A stretch of DNA of 23,510 nucleotides from Puniceicoccales bacterium (GCA_031281635.1 JAITFC010000013.1:1-23510); one strand, 5' to 3'. Positions 7,439-16,829 are shown, counted from the first letter of the stretch. The notes: generated by a model not told the origin, from the letters alone. Translations and numbers: made by a program.

Positions 7439-8785
7439 ATGGAAAAACGGGCATATCGGGTGCGCATCCACACTTTCGGCTGCCAGATGAACGAACGGGA
7501 TTCGGAGACGATGGCGGCGGCTCTGATACGGCACGGTCACACAATTGCGGAAGATGCTGTTGCGGACGTGTTTATCTTCAATACATGCAGCGTGCGAGAC
7601 GCAGCTGAGCGGAAAGCTATCGGGCAAATCGAACGGGCCATCGCTATGAGGCAGGGAGGCCGCTTCCCCATTGTTGGCGTTGCTGGATGTATGGCGCAAC
7701 GACTTCGAGAACAACTATTTCTCCGTATTCATGGCTTGGATTTTGTTTTGGGCACAGAGCAATTCCACCGCATCGTTGAGGTCCTTGAACGCATCGCAAT
7801 GGGAGAAACGCATGTGCTCTGCACCGATGGCAACGGCGACGAGAAAAAAACTCAAGTCACAGAGCGCCAATGGCCATGCCGACGACCTTCCGCATTTGTC
7901 AACGTCTGCAGCGGCTGCCCCATGCGCTGCTCCTATTGCATAGTTCCACAAACACGTGGACGAGATCGACATCGTCCAATGGATGACATTTTGACCGAGG
8001 TGCGGCAATTGGCGGAGTGCGGCACGAAAGAAGTTGTACTGCTTGGACAAATCGTTAACCTCTACGGAATCCGTCACATACCCTTCGACAACGGGAAAAG
8101 TCCGTTTGTGCAATTGCTCGAAAAAATCCACGACATCAACGGCATAGAGCGCATTCAATTTCTTTCCCCACATCCGTGCGGCTTTCGCGAGGACTTATTG
8201 CGCTGTTATGCAGAGTTACCTAAGTTGTGCCAATGCGTGCATTTACCCATTCAAAGCGGGTCCAATCGCGTGCTAAGAGCTATGAATCGAGGATATACGC
8301 GCGAAAAAATTTTGCACATACTACGGCAATTGCGCGCGCAGAATCCGCTCATTGCTCTATCGACGGACTTGATTGTGGGATTTCCCGGGGAAACGGATGA
8401 GGACTTCGCGTTGACGGAACAACTGTTTGATGAAATCGACTTTGACATGGCTTTCGTGTTCAAATTCAGTCCACGGGAAGGCACTCCGGCAGCAAAATTT
8501 CCAAATCAAATCGCAGATGTAATTGCGGCGGAACGCAATCAACGCCTACTGCGCCGGTTATCTGTCACATCGCTTCGGCGACACCAGGCCTTTCTCGGCA
8601 GCACGCAGCAAGTGCTTGTCAAAGAACCACTGCGCAAAGAAAATAATATTTTTGTCGGACATAGCCACTTCGGGAAAAAAGTTTTCTTTCCAGCTCAGCC
8701 GGAGGATGTGGGAAAAATTATTCCCGTCCAAATTACTCGAGCATCGACGGCGGCCTTGTGGGGATCCCCATTTGGAAAATGTTGA
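7439..8785 (+). CDS. miaB: tRNA-2-methylthio-N6-dimethylallyladenosine synthase (MiaB)
   Basis: MiaB is a radical-SAM methylthiotransferase that converts i6A37 to ms2i6A37 in tRNAs reading UNN codons. The 448-aa protein starts with the MiaB-type HTFGCQMNERDSE. Its auxiliary-cluster cysteines are Cys15, Cys50 (NTCSVRDAAERK) and Cys84 (GVAGCMAQR). The radical-SAM motif CPMRCSYC spans residues 160-167 and is followed by IVPQTRGRDR. The last ~70 residues fit a TRAM RNA-binding domain. The TFGCQMN form argues for MiaB over RimO or MtaB. AAGGA lies 5-6 nt before the ATG at 7439, which fixes the start. It probably forms a unit with glmM. Confidence 0.93.
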   Translation: MEKRAYRVRIHTFGCQMNERDSETMAAALIRHGHTIAEDAVADVFIFNTCSVRDAAERKAIGQIERAIAMRQGGRFPIVGVAGCMAQRLREQLFLRIHGLDFVLGTEQFHRIVEVLERIAMGETHVLCTDGNGDEKKTQVTERQWPCRRPSAFVNVCSGCPMRCSYCIVPQTRGRDRHRPMDDILTEVRQLAECGTKEVVLLGQIVNLYGIRHIPFDNGKSPFVQLLEKIHDINGIERIQFLSPHPCGFREDLLRCYAELPKLCQCVHLPIQSGSNRVLRAMNRGYTREKILHILRQLRAQNPLIALSTDLIVGFPGETDEDFALTEQLFDEIDFDMAFVFKFSPREGTPAAKFPNQIADVIAAERNQRLLRRLSVTSLRRHQAFLGSTQQVLVKEPLRKENNIFVGHSHFGKKVFFPAQPEDVGKIIPVQITRASTAALWGSPFGKC

Positions 8786-8881
8786 CCTTGCGCGCCCACA
8801 AGCCATTGGTGCAGTTAGAGAAAAATGAAAAAATTTGCCAGCAGAGTGTTGCGCACCCGACCAAACAACTTCGTTCGTCAA

Positions 8882-10918
8882 CTAACTATCGGTGCCAAAG
8901 GGGTGCTCCAGTGGGTCAACGTCAAGGGCTAATGGCTGAATGTTGGCCGGAATTGCATCCTCTTCTCTTTGCATCGCATCTACTTTCCGAGACAGAGCAT
9001 TCGGTCGGTCGGTAAAAAACCAAAATTCCACGCGCCATAGAGTGCCGGCTTTTGGCGGAATTGACCGCAAAGGTCCATGGAATTTCACGTCATTTTGCCC
9101 TGAAAAAGTTTGTCGCAAACGCTCGGCCCAGGAATTGGCAAACTGGTTGAGCAGATCGTTGTCATCGCTGCGGAATTCCTGACAAAGCAAATGTTTGAAC
9201 GGCGGATAATCGAGATTTTCCCGCGCACGCAGTTCATTTTCGTAGAATATTTCGTGATCATTGGCTATAAAACTTTGCAGTGCTGGATGTTGTGGATTTG
9301 ATGTTTGCAGAACGAGCTCGTCGGGGAATTTATCGGGCGGAAAACAGTCAAGCAGTTCGTGGAGAGCTTGAAAGGCGCACTCGGCACTGCGAAAATGCCG
9401 CGGGAAAAACAAATGGTCGAGGTCGAGGTGGGCCAACAGAGCGATCTCACAGCGGTCTAACTCAGGCAAAATCGCCGAAGTCCCCACTAAAATGTCGAAG
9501 GGCGCCGCTAATATTTTGTGGAATGGCCCCCGTCCGTCGCAGCGAATGCAGCGATTGTGTGGAAATACTTCCTCGATTCTCTGGACGATTTTTTGCGTCC
9601 CCGAGCCGACGCGTCGCAAGCATGTGGAACATTTTGGACAGCGAACGGGCGTTTTCGCATCGATGAAATGGGAGCAACGACCGCAACGATATTGCTTTTC
9701 CTGTGCGTCAAAAGTCATTGGCGTGGAACAATATATGCAACGCAGAACTGCACAACATTTTCGGCAATATACGCGAGAAAAACCTTTCTGCGGGTGTATC
9801 AACGCCGCTCGTTTTCCATGTGCGAGGAGACATCTCAATTTTTTCAGGAGCAGCGGCGCAATCGTCCAATCTTGTGGAGGTAAATCTCGCCGATCGACGA
9901 GGCAAATTTTTACATTCTTCAACCGGGGAATATGCTTAGCGGGAACGAATTGCACCTTTCCATTCCGTTGCGCATGCACAATCTCAAGCGGGGGAGCAGC
10001 GGACCCTAAAATGCAGGGAATGTTCTCCAGTTTTGCTCGCCAGATAGCACCGTCACGGCCGTGAAATCTCGGATGATGATCCTGCCGATGCCGCCAGTTT
10101 TCCGCCCGTTCGACGATGATGAGGCCGAGGCGTGAGAATGGTAAAAACAGGGCGGAGCGAGTGCCGATGAGCACGAATGTCTCCCCGCCGATGAGACGAT
10201 TAAGAAGAGTGTAACATTTTTGCGTGGAGGAACTTCCATCCCATAAAGCACAGATGTCGTGTGAAAATTTTTCACTCAGTGCCGCAGTCAATTGTGCAAA
10301 TATCTTCTGAGCCCAGCGCATGTCCGGGCATAGAACAAGTACTTGGGAGCCGCAGCGCAGTGCATGCTCGATGGCCACAATGTAACTAGCAAAACGGTGA
10401 GAACTATGCCCCATAAGGAGTTGTGCCGAAAAAATGGCATCCAGTGGCAGGGGAAAATTTGTAAATTCTGGGCGCGCGTCGACAATCACGTTCTTTGGAT
10501 TTTTGAGGGATTTTTTTGCTAAATTTCTGCGCAGGAAGTTCGGAACAACCATTTTTAAAAAGCCTCGCAGCGAACTGTGATAGTAATTTGACAGCCGACG
10601 GATCAATTGGAGCAATTTAGGCGAAACAACTGGTTTCTGGCACAGCAATTTATGAATATTGCGCAGTGGGCCATGAAATTCTGGCGGAGAAAGATCGACA
10701 ACGATGGCTGGCACGTGGCGGATTTTTTGACCAGTTTCAGCGAAATCCATGACAAGTTGTTCCTCATCAACATTTGCAGGACGCAGCGCAAGCGGCACTT
10801 CGACGAGCGAGCCAATAGTCAGATGCTCGCGCAACGGCGGCGGCACAGCGTAGGAAAGAGGTTTCCCGAGAGCGTCAAAAAATTCCACCGTAGCATATTC
10901 CGTCAACACCTGCGTCAT
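8882..10918 (-). CDS. priA: PriA-family primosomal protein lacking helicase motifs (pseudohelicase)
   Basis: PriA recognises stalled forks and reloads the replisome. This 678-aa protein aligns by landmarks along its length: an N-terminal fork-binding region, the two helicase lobes, and a zinc module with CRKC (385-388), CIYC (394-397), CGRC (412-415) and CPKC (427-430), followed by the equivalent of the GT-x-(R/K)-x-x-E segment (GTQKIVQRIEE). The ATPase motifs are gone. The Walker A position reads LLMGHSSHRF (168-176 region) instead of GVTGSGKT, the DEAH position reads LIIVERAEN, the motif V region reads ILVGTSAILPELDR, and no GRAGR-type arginine motif follows. The zinc cysteines and fold are therefore kept while ATP hydrolysis should be lost. 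The ATG at 10918 was chosen because AAAGGA and GGAG precede it and the family N-terminus fits; the open frame upstream to 11044 is not family-like. Confidence 0.88.
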   Translation of the reverse strand: MTQVLTEYATVEFFDALGKPLSYAVPPPLREHLTIGSLVEVPLALRPANVDEEQLVMDFAETGQKIRHVPAIVVDLSPPEFHGPLRNIHKLLCQKPVVSPKLLQLIRRLSNYYHSSLRGFLKMVVPNFLRRNLAKKSLKNPKNVIVDARPEFTNFPLPLDAIFSAQLLMGHSSHRFASYIVAIEHALRCGSQVLVLCPDMRWAQKIFAQLTAALSEKFSHDICALWDGSSSTQKCYTLLNRLIGGETFVLIGTRSALFLPFSRLGLIIVERAENWRHRQDHHPRFHGRDGAIWRAKLENIPCILGSAAPPLEIVHAQRNGKVQFVPAKHIPRLKNVKICLVDRRDLPPQDWTIAPLLLKKLRCLLAHGKRAALIHPQKGFSRVYCRKCCAVLRCIYCSTPMTFDAQEKQYRCGRCSHFIDAKTPVRCPKCSTCLRRVGSGTQKIVQRIEEVFPHNRCIRCDGRGPFHKILAAPFDILVGTSAILPELDRCEIALLAHLDLDHLFFPRHFRSAECAFQALHELLDCFPPDKFPDELVLQTSNPQHPALQSFIANDHEIFYENELRARENLDYPPFKHLLCQEFRSDDNDLLNQFANSWAERLRQTFSGQNDVKFHGPLRSIPPKAGTLWRVEFWFFTDRPNALSRKVDAMQREEDAIPANIQPLALDVDPLEHPFGTDS

Positions 10919-11144
10919 ACTCCAATGTCCTTTCCCAAGCCTAATTTGCTCACCCGTTGGACGGAAATGCATGGACCAGTCAACAAAAATTCTTACAATT
11001 TCAAATAATCTTCGACGGCAAAAAATTCTGCAATCCGCCACCATAAATTCAGTCGGATATCCGTCGTCAACGGAATGTGCTACCTTAGAGATTTCGCATA
11101 GTGTTCCGCATCAAGCTATTGATCAGGCGATGTATGTTTTACGC

Positions 11145-11159
11145 GTTGAACGATTCAAC
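11145..11159. promoter_or_regulatory. Palindrome over the -35 region of the heptose nucleotidyltransferase gene
   Basis: GTTGAA-CGA-TTCAAC is a perfect 6-bp inverted repeat with a 3-nt spacer. It overlaps the proposed -35 box, the position expected for a repressor operator. No regulator is encoded next to it. Confidence 0.25.
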
Positions 11160-11182
11160 TTAGTGCACCGGAAGGTTATAAC
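11154..11182 (+). promoter_or_regulatory. Candidate promoter for the ADP-heptose nucleotidyltransferase gene
   Basis: TTCAAC (11154-11159) and TATAAC (11177-11182) are separated by 17 nt. The -10 is 5/6 to consensus and the -35 is weak. The predicted start leaves about a 37-nt untranslated leader before the ATG at 11226. Confidence 0.4.
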
Positions 11183-11225
11183 TTTCGGGCTTGCATTTCA
11201 CCCAAAAAAAACTGTAATTTCGTCC

Positions 11226-11711
11226 ATGGGTGCCAGTATCTACTCATTCAAAGACTTATGCGTAAAACGTAACGTATGGCGCCGCGATGGCTTGCGCGTT
11301 GGATTGACAAATGGTTGTTTTGACCTTCTACATCCCGGGCATATCTTTCTTCTCGAACGGGCTGCGAAATTTAGTGACGTGCTCATCGTGGCATTAAATT
11401 CCGACGGCAGTGTCCGCGCACTCAAAGGTCCTAAACGCCCCATCATTCCCGAACATCTTCGCGCTTATGCTCTTAGCGCCATTCGCTGGGTCGATGCAGT
11501 TTTTATTTTTGATGGCACACGCGTGGTTCAAGAAATTTGCCAACTCTCCCCCGATGTCTACGTCCGTGCCGCCGATCGTACGGTTGCCGACCTCGACTCC
11601 AATGAGTTACGCGCACTGCGAGAAATTGGCGCAGCAATCGAATTTGTTCCATTTTTACACGGAATCAGCACAACGGAAATCGTAAAACGTTGCGAGAAAC
11701 CAGTGGCTTAA
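11226..11711 (+). CDS. rfaE2: D-glycero-beta-D-manno-heptose 1-phosphate adenylyltransferase (RfaE domain II)
   Basis: This enzyme activates heptose-1-phosphate with ATP to ADP-heptose, the donor for the LPS inner core. The 161-aa protein consists of only the cytidylyltransferase-like domain. It has TNGCFDLLHPGHI (residues 28-40, the HxGH nucleotide site), the downstream VALNSDGSVRALKGPKRPI and the C-terminal GISTTEIVKR signature. In E. coli this domain is fused to a kinase as HldE; here it is free-standing, as in many bacteria, and the kinase partner is not in the window. The ATG at 11226 begins just before the family N-terminus, with no clear Shine-Dalgarno sequence. Transcription diverges from priA, with a promoter candidate at 11154-11182. 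A glycerol-3-phosphate cytidylyltransferase is a less likely alternative. Confidence 0.85.
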   Translation: MGASIYSFKDLCVKRNVWRRDGLRVGLTNGCFDLLHPGHIFLLERAAKFSDVLIVALNSDGSVRALKGPKRPIIPEHLRAYALSAIRWVDAVFIFDGTRVVQEICQLSPDVYVRAADRTVADLDSNELRALREIGAAIEFVPFLHGISTTEIVKRCEKPVA

Positions 11712-11786
11712 GTTTTCTTATTGCAGCCGGACACAGATCAAAAGCACGCCATTCTAAAACCTTGGCGCGCAGGGTACGATACTTTC

Positions 11787-13292
11787 TCAGTCGCTGCGAC
11801 ATGGAATAGTGTTCAAAGAAGTACTTTCTTTTAGGCCACAGCAGGAAAAAGCGCGTTGTATGTCAATGGGTATGTGGCCCTTATCATATTTCAAGAAATC
11901 GTACAATAGCGGCCGATAGTCTGGATGCGCACATTTTTCAATAATTGTCTTCGCACGGCGGCTGGGGCACAAACCGCGCAAGTCCGCCACACCGTATTCC
12001 GTGACAAAAATTTGCGTATCATGCTCCGTGTGATCGATATGCGAACACATAGGAACGATACAGCTGATTTTTCCATTTTTTGCCGTCGATGGTGTGGCAA
12101 AGATAGAAATGGCGCAATTCCTAGAAAAATCTCCCGAACCACCGATCCCATTAACTAATTGTGTTCCAGAAACATGAGTGCTGTTTACATTTCCCCAAAG
12201 ATCAACTTCTAATGCACCGTTAATTCCAATAACCCCCAGACGACGAATTACTTCCGGGTGATTGCTAATTTCCATCGGTCGCAGAACCAATTTTTTGTGA
12301 TACTCGTCAAGATGGTCGTAAATACGTCGCAGGATGGCAGGGGAGACGGCGAGGCCACTGCTGCTGGCGAAACGAACGCGCCCGCACTCGATGCCGTCGA
12401 AAATCGTGTCCTGCAGCAATTCCGAATACATGTCGAACGGAGGGAACGCGCTATCCGTGCAAAGTGTCCCCATGAGCGCATTGGAAACGTTACCCACGCC
12501 GGCTTGTAGTGGAAGAAATTTTTCTGGAATTCGTCCGGCAAGACGTTCTGAGAGAAGAAATTGAGCAATATTTTCGCCGATTTTTCGAGAAATATCATCC
12601 ATGGGCTGGAGCGGCGGTGGATTGTCTGGTATATCCGTTCGAACTACTGCAACTACCCGTGCCGGATCAATTTGCATCAGCGTGGACCCGATGCGATCCG
12701 ATGTGCGGTAAATGGGCACTTCCCGCGTGCGCGGCGGCGGGTCCAACTCGTAAATGTCGTGGAGTCCCTCCAGATCTGGCGGATGGTAAGCGTTGAGCTC
12801 GACAATGATACGCCTAGCCATACGGGCAATTGTAGGAATGGCGCCGATTCCACTCGTCAGCAGGACACGACCGTCGGAACTAATGGCGGCTGCCTCGAAA
12901 ATGGCGAAATCGATGGGTCCAAGCGCACCGGATTTGAGCAGCGGAACCATGTGGGACAGATGCATATCCGCAAATTCCACACAATGCTGATTGATTTGCT
13001 GGCGCAGTAGCCGACTCCCTTGGTAGGGGACGCGGTAAGAAATGGCTTCCGCCGCGGCAAGTACTTCATCGACAGCGGCATCGGTCGATGCGCTGGCCAA
13101 CAATCGCACGCGAAATTCCTGGCCATTCCGATGCATTTCCAGCGCACGCTCCGCCAACGAACGCGTAACCAATTTCACTGATCCAGCGGCTGTAAAACCT
13201 CCAACGGCAACTGTTTGGCCATTTTCAATAAACGATGCCGCCTCCTCGGCCGATACCTCTGGAAAGTCATGCGTAGAAAAATTCACCAACAT
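11787..13292 (-). CDS. Acetyl-CoA hydrolase / succinyl-CoA:acetate CoA-transferase family protein
   Basis: The 501-aa product matches the Cat1/AarC class of CoA-transferases, which move CoA between succinate, acetate or related acids, or hydrolyse acetyl-CoA. Recognisable blocks are GVGNVSNA, the region around MYSELLQD that holds the catalytic Glu in this family, RPMEISNHPEVIRRLGVIGI, GNVNSTHVSGTQLVNGIGGS, PMCSHIDHTEHD and TEYGVADLRGL followed by CAHPDYRPLLYD. Length is typical. The ATG at 13292 was taken as the start; an upstream TTG at 13310 would add six residues, and neither has a strong Shine-Dalgarno sequence. The gene is convergent with the heptose gene and lies 185 nt downstream of the HAD phosphatase. 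Choosing between hydrolase and transferase is not possible from sequence alone. Confidence 0.88.
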   Translation of the reverse strand: MLVNFSTHDFPEVSAEEAASFIENGQTVAVGGFTAAGSVKLVTRSLAERALEMHRNGQEFRVRLLASASTDAAVDEVLAAAEAISYRVPYQGSRLLRQQINQHCVEFADMHLSHMVPLLKSGALGPIDFAIFEAAAISSDGRVLLTSGIGAIPTIARMARRIIVELNAYHPPDLEGLHDIYELDPPPRTREVPIYRTSDRIGSTLMQIDPARVVAVVRTDIPDNPPPLQPMDDISRKIGENIAQFLLSERLAGRIPEKFLPLQAGVGNVSNALMGTLCTDSAFPPFDMYSELLQDTIFDGIECGRVRFASSSGLAVSPAILRRIYDHLDEYHKKLVLRPMEISNHPEVIRRLGVIGINGALEVDLWGNVNSTHVSGTQLVNGIGGSGDFSRNCAISIFATPSTAKNGKISCIVPMCSHIDHTEHDTQIFVTEYGVADLRGLCPSRRAKTIIEKCAHPDYRPLLYDFLKYDKGHIPIDIQRAFSCCGLKESTSLNTIPCRSD

Positions 13293-13477
13293 ACGCTTTC
13301 GCGATAGCAAATTTCGTCAATGGAAAAATATTGCAACCACCATGGGATGGAACATGCTTTCCGGAAGCATTTTAGGCTAACTTTGATAGAAAAATTCACA
13401 TTTGATTCTCGTCACAAAAAGCGAAGCGTACCGTACTCTGCCTGTGTCTCGGTTTGTGTATGTGGCGGCGCCTCAGA

Positions 13478-14128
13478 TCAGCTACGGTCCTCGAAGGGAA
13501 TATCGCGGTCACGGAAACGCAAGTCCCACAATTCGTGTGAAATTTGAAAACACTCCATCCCAGCGGCGTGGGCAGCTTCTATGCCCAGTGGACTATCATC
13601 GAACACCATACATTCTTTGGGGGAAATGTTGAGTCGCTTCGCAGCTTCCAGAAACAGATGTGGTTTGGGTTTGACATATGCGACTCCATCAATGATCACA
13701 TCTTCCCGCGTAACAACGGCTTGCATCCGTTTCTCGAGTTGTAAATGCTTTAAAATATAGGCCACATTGACACGTAACCCCGAAGAAGCTACGGCCATTG
13801 GACGTTTTTTTTCGGCCAAGATTAACTCCATAACTTGTTTTATCGGACGGACATGCGGCAAAAATGTCCCATAGTAACCCTCCATCAACTCCTCCAGGAC
13901 TCGTGGATCGATGTTGCATCCGTTGACGTCGTTGTATTCTCTCACACTGGCTGCGAAATCGCGGCCGCCGTTGTTGCAAAATGCCCCCCACTCCAGTTGA
14001 GCCGGCGCCCCCACATCTTTCAGGGCCCGATTCCACGCCTGAAAATACAACCCCATGGTGTCCCCGATGGTGCCGTCACAGTCAAAGATGAATGCCCGAT
14101 GGGGAGATTTTAAAAATTGCTTTAACAT
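13478..14128 (-). CDS. HAD-superfamily phosphatase / beta-phosphoglucomutase-like
   Basis: The 216-aa protein is a HAD hydrolase with an alpha-helical C1 cap. Visible are the nucleophile motif FIFDCDGTIGDT (Asp16 and Asp18), motif II AVASSG, motif III Lys in VKPKPHLF and motif IV VFDDSPLGIEAAHAAGM. Such proteins dephosphorylate sugar phosphates or other small metabolites, or isomerise sugar phosphates. The substrate cannot be told from sequence. The start ATG at 14128 lies 6 nt after the topB stop, so the two are very likely co-transcribed. This is a common loose operon type and does not by itself indicate a shared pathway. Confidence 0.88.
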   Translation of the reverse strand: MLKQFLKSPHRAFIFDCDGTIGDTMGLYFQAWNRALKDVGAPAQLEWGAFCNNGGRDFAASVREYNDVNGCNIDPRVLEELMEGYYGTFLPHVRPIKQVMELILAEKKRPMAVASSGLRVNVAYILKHLQLEKRMQAVVTREDVIIDGVAYVKPKPHLFLEAAKRLNISPKECMVFDDSPLGIEAAHAAGMECFQISHELWDLRFRDRDIPFEDRS

Positions 14129-14134
14129 GGCTTT

Positions 14135-16699
14135 CTACGCATACTTCGAGAGTCGCCCCCGCCGCTTCGGTGTGCTTTCCGGCCTTTTTTTCGGTCGCGT
14201 TGCAGCCTTATTTTCCGCCGCTTGCGCTGGCTTTTTCTCCCTCGGAGGAAATTTAAACGATATTTTCCCCTTCCTGTCAATTTTCAATGACGCGCTAAAT
14301 GATTTTCCCGTACGATTTGACACAAAGTCGCTGATCACGTCCGTTTTACCTTCTTCGCAAAGGCCGTGAATTTCGTCTTCTAACAATTCGTGGCCGAGCA
14401 TGAAGCGTCCGATGCGCAGGTTGCACTTACCGCCTCCGAAATTCGAACAGACGTAGCCGCGATCCGTGGAATACACACTCCCGCCGCAATTTGTCGGACA
14501 TTTGCAGAGTGGTTTTCCGTGCGACATACTATCCTGCAAGGCTTTGCGTGTTTCTTCAGACAATTCCGAAGGACCATTTTCGAATTCCAATTTCGCCCGT
14601 CCGCTCTCTAGGACGACCGACGCCTTGAAAAATCGCCCAATGCGGGAACGAAAATCTTCGAACGGACCGACACGACCGTCTCGCACGAGAATGGCGACAT
14701 CATTTTCCGTAAGTTTCCGCCCACCAATCACTTTAACAATGTTGATTGCTTTGTCCACGGACACAAAGCCACGAATTGTTTCCAGGAGCGGTTGGTTGTC
14801 GGTGGGAGATATGATGGCAGTTTCCCGGCTGTGGGACGCATCACTTTCGTTGAAATTGCGAATGCGTTCCACGAGATCGCAGGTGAGCGAACGAATTTCC
14901 CCCATGAAGCTGTCGCGTGAAAATTGCCCCTGCTCTATTTTGCGCAACTTGCACTCCCATTCACCGGTCAGCGCCGGATCCTTAAGTGCTTCCACTCCAA
15001 GGGCGATGAGAAAATCCAACAGTCGTTCTGCCTTCTGCGTTGCGCAGAGATTTCGTCCATCCCGTTCCACATACTGCATGCCCACGAGATTGTCGATGAT
15101 TTGCGCCCGCGTTGCCGGTGTTCCGAGACCCCTTTCGCGCATTGCCTGGGCAAGTTCCTCGTCATCAACGAGTTTTCCCGCAGTTTCCATGGCAGATAGC
15201 AATGTCGCTTCCGTATAATGGGGAGGCGGCTTTGTTTCCTCTTCGATCTGCTCTACTTTTGCCAAAGTTGCCAGCGGTGGTTTTCCATCTTCATCGGTCA
15301 ACCGCGGCAGGAGTCCAGATTTGTCTTGTTGTTCTCTCCCATGCACTTCGAGCCAACCGGGAACGGCGAGAACGCGGCCTTCGGAGTGAAATTCGTGCTT
15401 GCAAACGACGGTGCTGCGCGTTGTGACATCGTACTCGGCGGCGGGGAAAAATACCCCGAGGAAGCGGCGAACGATCGCGTCATAAATTTTTCTTTCCAAA
15501 TCATTTAAATTGTTTGGATGCTGGGGAGTTGGGATGATCGCAAAATGGTCTGAGACTTCCTTATTGTTGAAAATTTGCTTATCCGTCGTGCGAATGCCAT
15601 ATTCCATTAGGATCTTCTCAGCCAGCGGCTCATAGCCATCTCGCAAAGATTTGAGCACGTCTTTGCAGACAGGTCCGTAATCTTCGGGAAGCACTTTCGC
15701 GTCCGTTCGCGGGTATGTTATGGCTTTGTGGACTTCGTAGAGTGCTTGCGCGACCTTCAAAGTTATTGTTGCGGAGATGCCGAAGCGGTTATTGGCATCG
15801 CGCTGGAGAGAAATCAAGTCGTAGAGACGCGGAGGGGAGACCGTGGAGCGCTTTTTCTTCTCAGAAACGGCGCCCTGGCCAGCACTTTGCACCTCTTCGA
15901 AAATTCTCTGCGCATCTTCCTTGGAAAAAATTCGATCGCGTCCCGAATCCTTTGCTCCTTTCACGGCTGGAAGGCGATAAACTCCTTCGTAGGAACCTTC
16001 TGAGACAGAGAAGCGGGCGACAATGCGCCAATAGGGGACCGGTTTGAAATCGCGTATGATTCTGTCATGCAAAACGATCATTGCGAGAGTAGGGGTTTGC
16101 ACGCGCCCAACGGATGCGACACCCTGGCCGGCAAACATGGTGGCTGTAACCGCTCTTGTCCCGTTGATCCCTATGAGCCAGTCGGCTTCGGAACGGCAAC
16201 GGGCGGCACTTTGCAGAGAACGCATCTCATCGGCGGATCTCAGGCGTTCGAACGCTTCCCGAATGCCAGCGGTTGTCATGGACACCATCCATAAGCGGCG
16301 GAACGGTTTTTGCGAACCACTCAGCTCGTATATGTAGGAAAAAATCAATTCACCTTCGCGGCCGGAGTCACAGGCATTAATAACATCATTTATTTTGTCG
16401 TCATTGAGTAATTTGCACAGCGTTGCAAACTTATCCTTTGTCTTTTCCGTCACTTTCAGGGAAAATTTTTCCGGCACGATCGGCAGTGTCTCAATGCCCC
16501 ACCGCTTCCAACGCGGATTCATGTCTTCTGGCATGCACAATTCCACCAGATGTCCAACGGCAGAAGCAACCACATAGTTTTCGTTTTCATAGACATCTCC
16601 ATGCCGCTGATCAGCTTCGAGCACGCGGGCAATATCAAGCGCTACACTCGGTTTTTCTGCGATCACTAACGTCTTTTTTTTTGCAGCTACTTTTGCCAT
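14135..16699 (-). CDS. topB: DNA topoisomerase III-type (type IA)
   Basis: Type IA topoisomerases pass single strands through a transient 5'-phosphotyrosine break. They relax negative supercoils and, in the topo III branch, decatenate DNA. The 854-aa protein has the Toprim start LVIAEKPSVA (Glu15) and CDSGREGELI (residues 110-119, the form seen in B. subtilis-like TopB). It also has SVGRVQTPTLAMIV (196-209), the catalytic Tyr329 in AITYPRTDA, and a C-terminal cysteine-containing repeat (CKCPTNCGGSVY through CNLRIG). A Lys/Arg-rich tail, roughly the last 35 residues, probably binds DNA. The first residues MAKVAAKKKT precede the Toprim domain, and GGTGA lies upstream of the ATG at 16699. The HAD gene follows 6 nt downstream. 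Confidence 0.92.
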   Translation of the reverse strand: MAKVAAKKKTLVIAEKPSVALDIARVLEADQRHGDVYENENYVVASAVGHLVELCMPEDMNPRWKRWGIETLPIVPEKFSLKVTEKTKDKFATLCKLLNDDKINDVINACDSGREGELIFSYIYELSGSQKPFRRLWMVSMTTAGIREAFERLRSADEMRSLQSAARCRSEADWLIGINGTRAVTATMFAGQGVASVGRVQTPTLAMIVLHDRIIRDFKPVPYWRIVARFSVSEGSYEGVYRLPAVKGAKDSGRDRIFSKEDAQRIFEEVQSAGQGAVSEKKKRSTVSPPRLYDLISLQRDANNRFGISATITLKVAQALYEVHKAITYPRTDAKVLPEDYGPVCKDVLKSLRDGYEPLAEKILMEYGIRTTDKQIFNNKEVSDHFAIIPTPQHPNNLNDLERKIYDAIVRRFLGVFFPAAEYDVTTRSTVVCKHEFHSEGRVLAVPGWLEVHGREQQDKSGLLPRLTDEDGKPPLATLAKVEQIEEETKPPPHYTEATLLSAMETAGKLVDDEELAQAMRERGLGTPATRAQIIDNLVGMQYVERDGRNLCATQKAERLLDFLIALGVEALKDPALTGEWECKLRKIEQGQFSRDSFMGEIRSLTCDLVERIRNFNESDASHSRETAIISPTDNQPLLETIRGFVSVDKAINIVKVIGGRKLTENDVAILVRDGRVGPFEDFRSRIGRFFKASVVLESGRAKLEFENGPSELSEETRKALQDSMSHGKPLCKCPTNCGGSVYSTDRGYVCSNFGGGKCNLRIGRFMLGHELLEDEIHGLCEEGKTDVISDFVSNRTGKSFSASLKIDRKGKISFKFPPREKKPAQAAENKAATRPKKRPESTPKRRGRLSKYA

Positions 16700-16755
16700 G
16701 GCGTCACCAAAAACTTCCCCTTCGAGTGTCCGTTGCCAGCCAATCGCTGTTCCAT

Positions 16756-16829
16756 TGGTGCGGGTAGACGGAATCGAACCGACATCACCAGCTTGGAAGG
16801 CTGAGGTTTTGCCATTAAACTATACCCGC
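16756..16829 (-). tRNA. tRNA-Gly (anticodon TCC)
   Basis: The minus strand folds as a tRNA with acceptor GCGGGTA/TACCCGC, a D arm in GTTTAATGGCAAAAC, anticodon loop CTTCCAA (TCC) and T-loop TTCGATT. CCA is encoded (16758-16756) after discriminator A. The T stem, GTCGG with CCGTC, has a T-T mismatch at its second pair. A TTGACG -35-like box begins 33 nt upstream of the 5' end. Confidence 0.95.

Noticed and set aside
10919..11044. 42-residue N-terminal extension of PriA
   Set aside because: The sequence is unlike the family, and the start at 10918 has a ribosome-binding site.
10971..11225. 85-residue N-terminal extension of the heptose nucleotidyltransferase
   Set aside because: Overlaps the priA upstream region and the candidate promoter; family proteins start close to MGASIYS.
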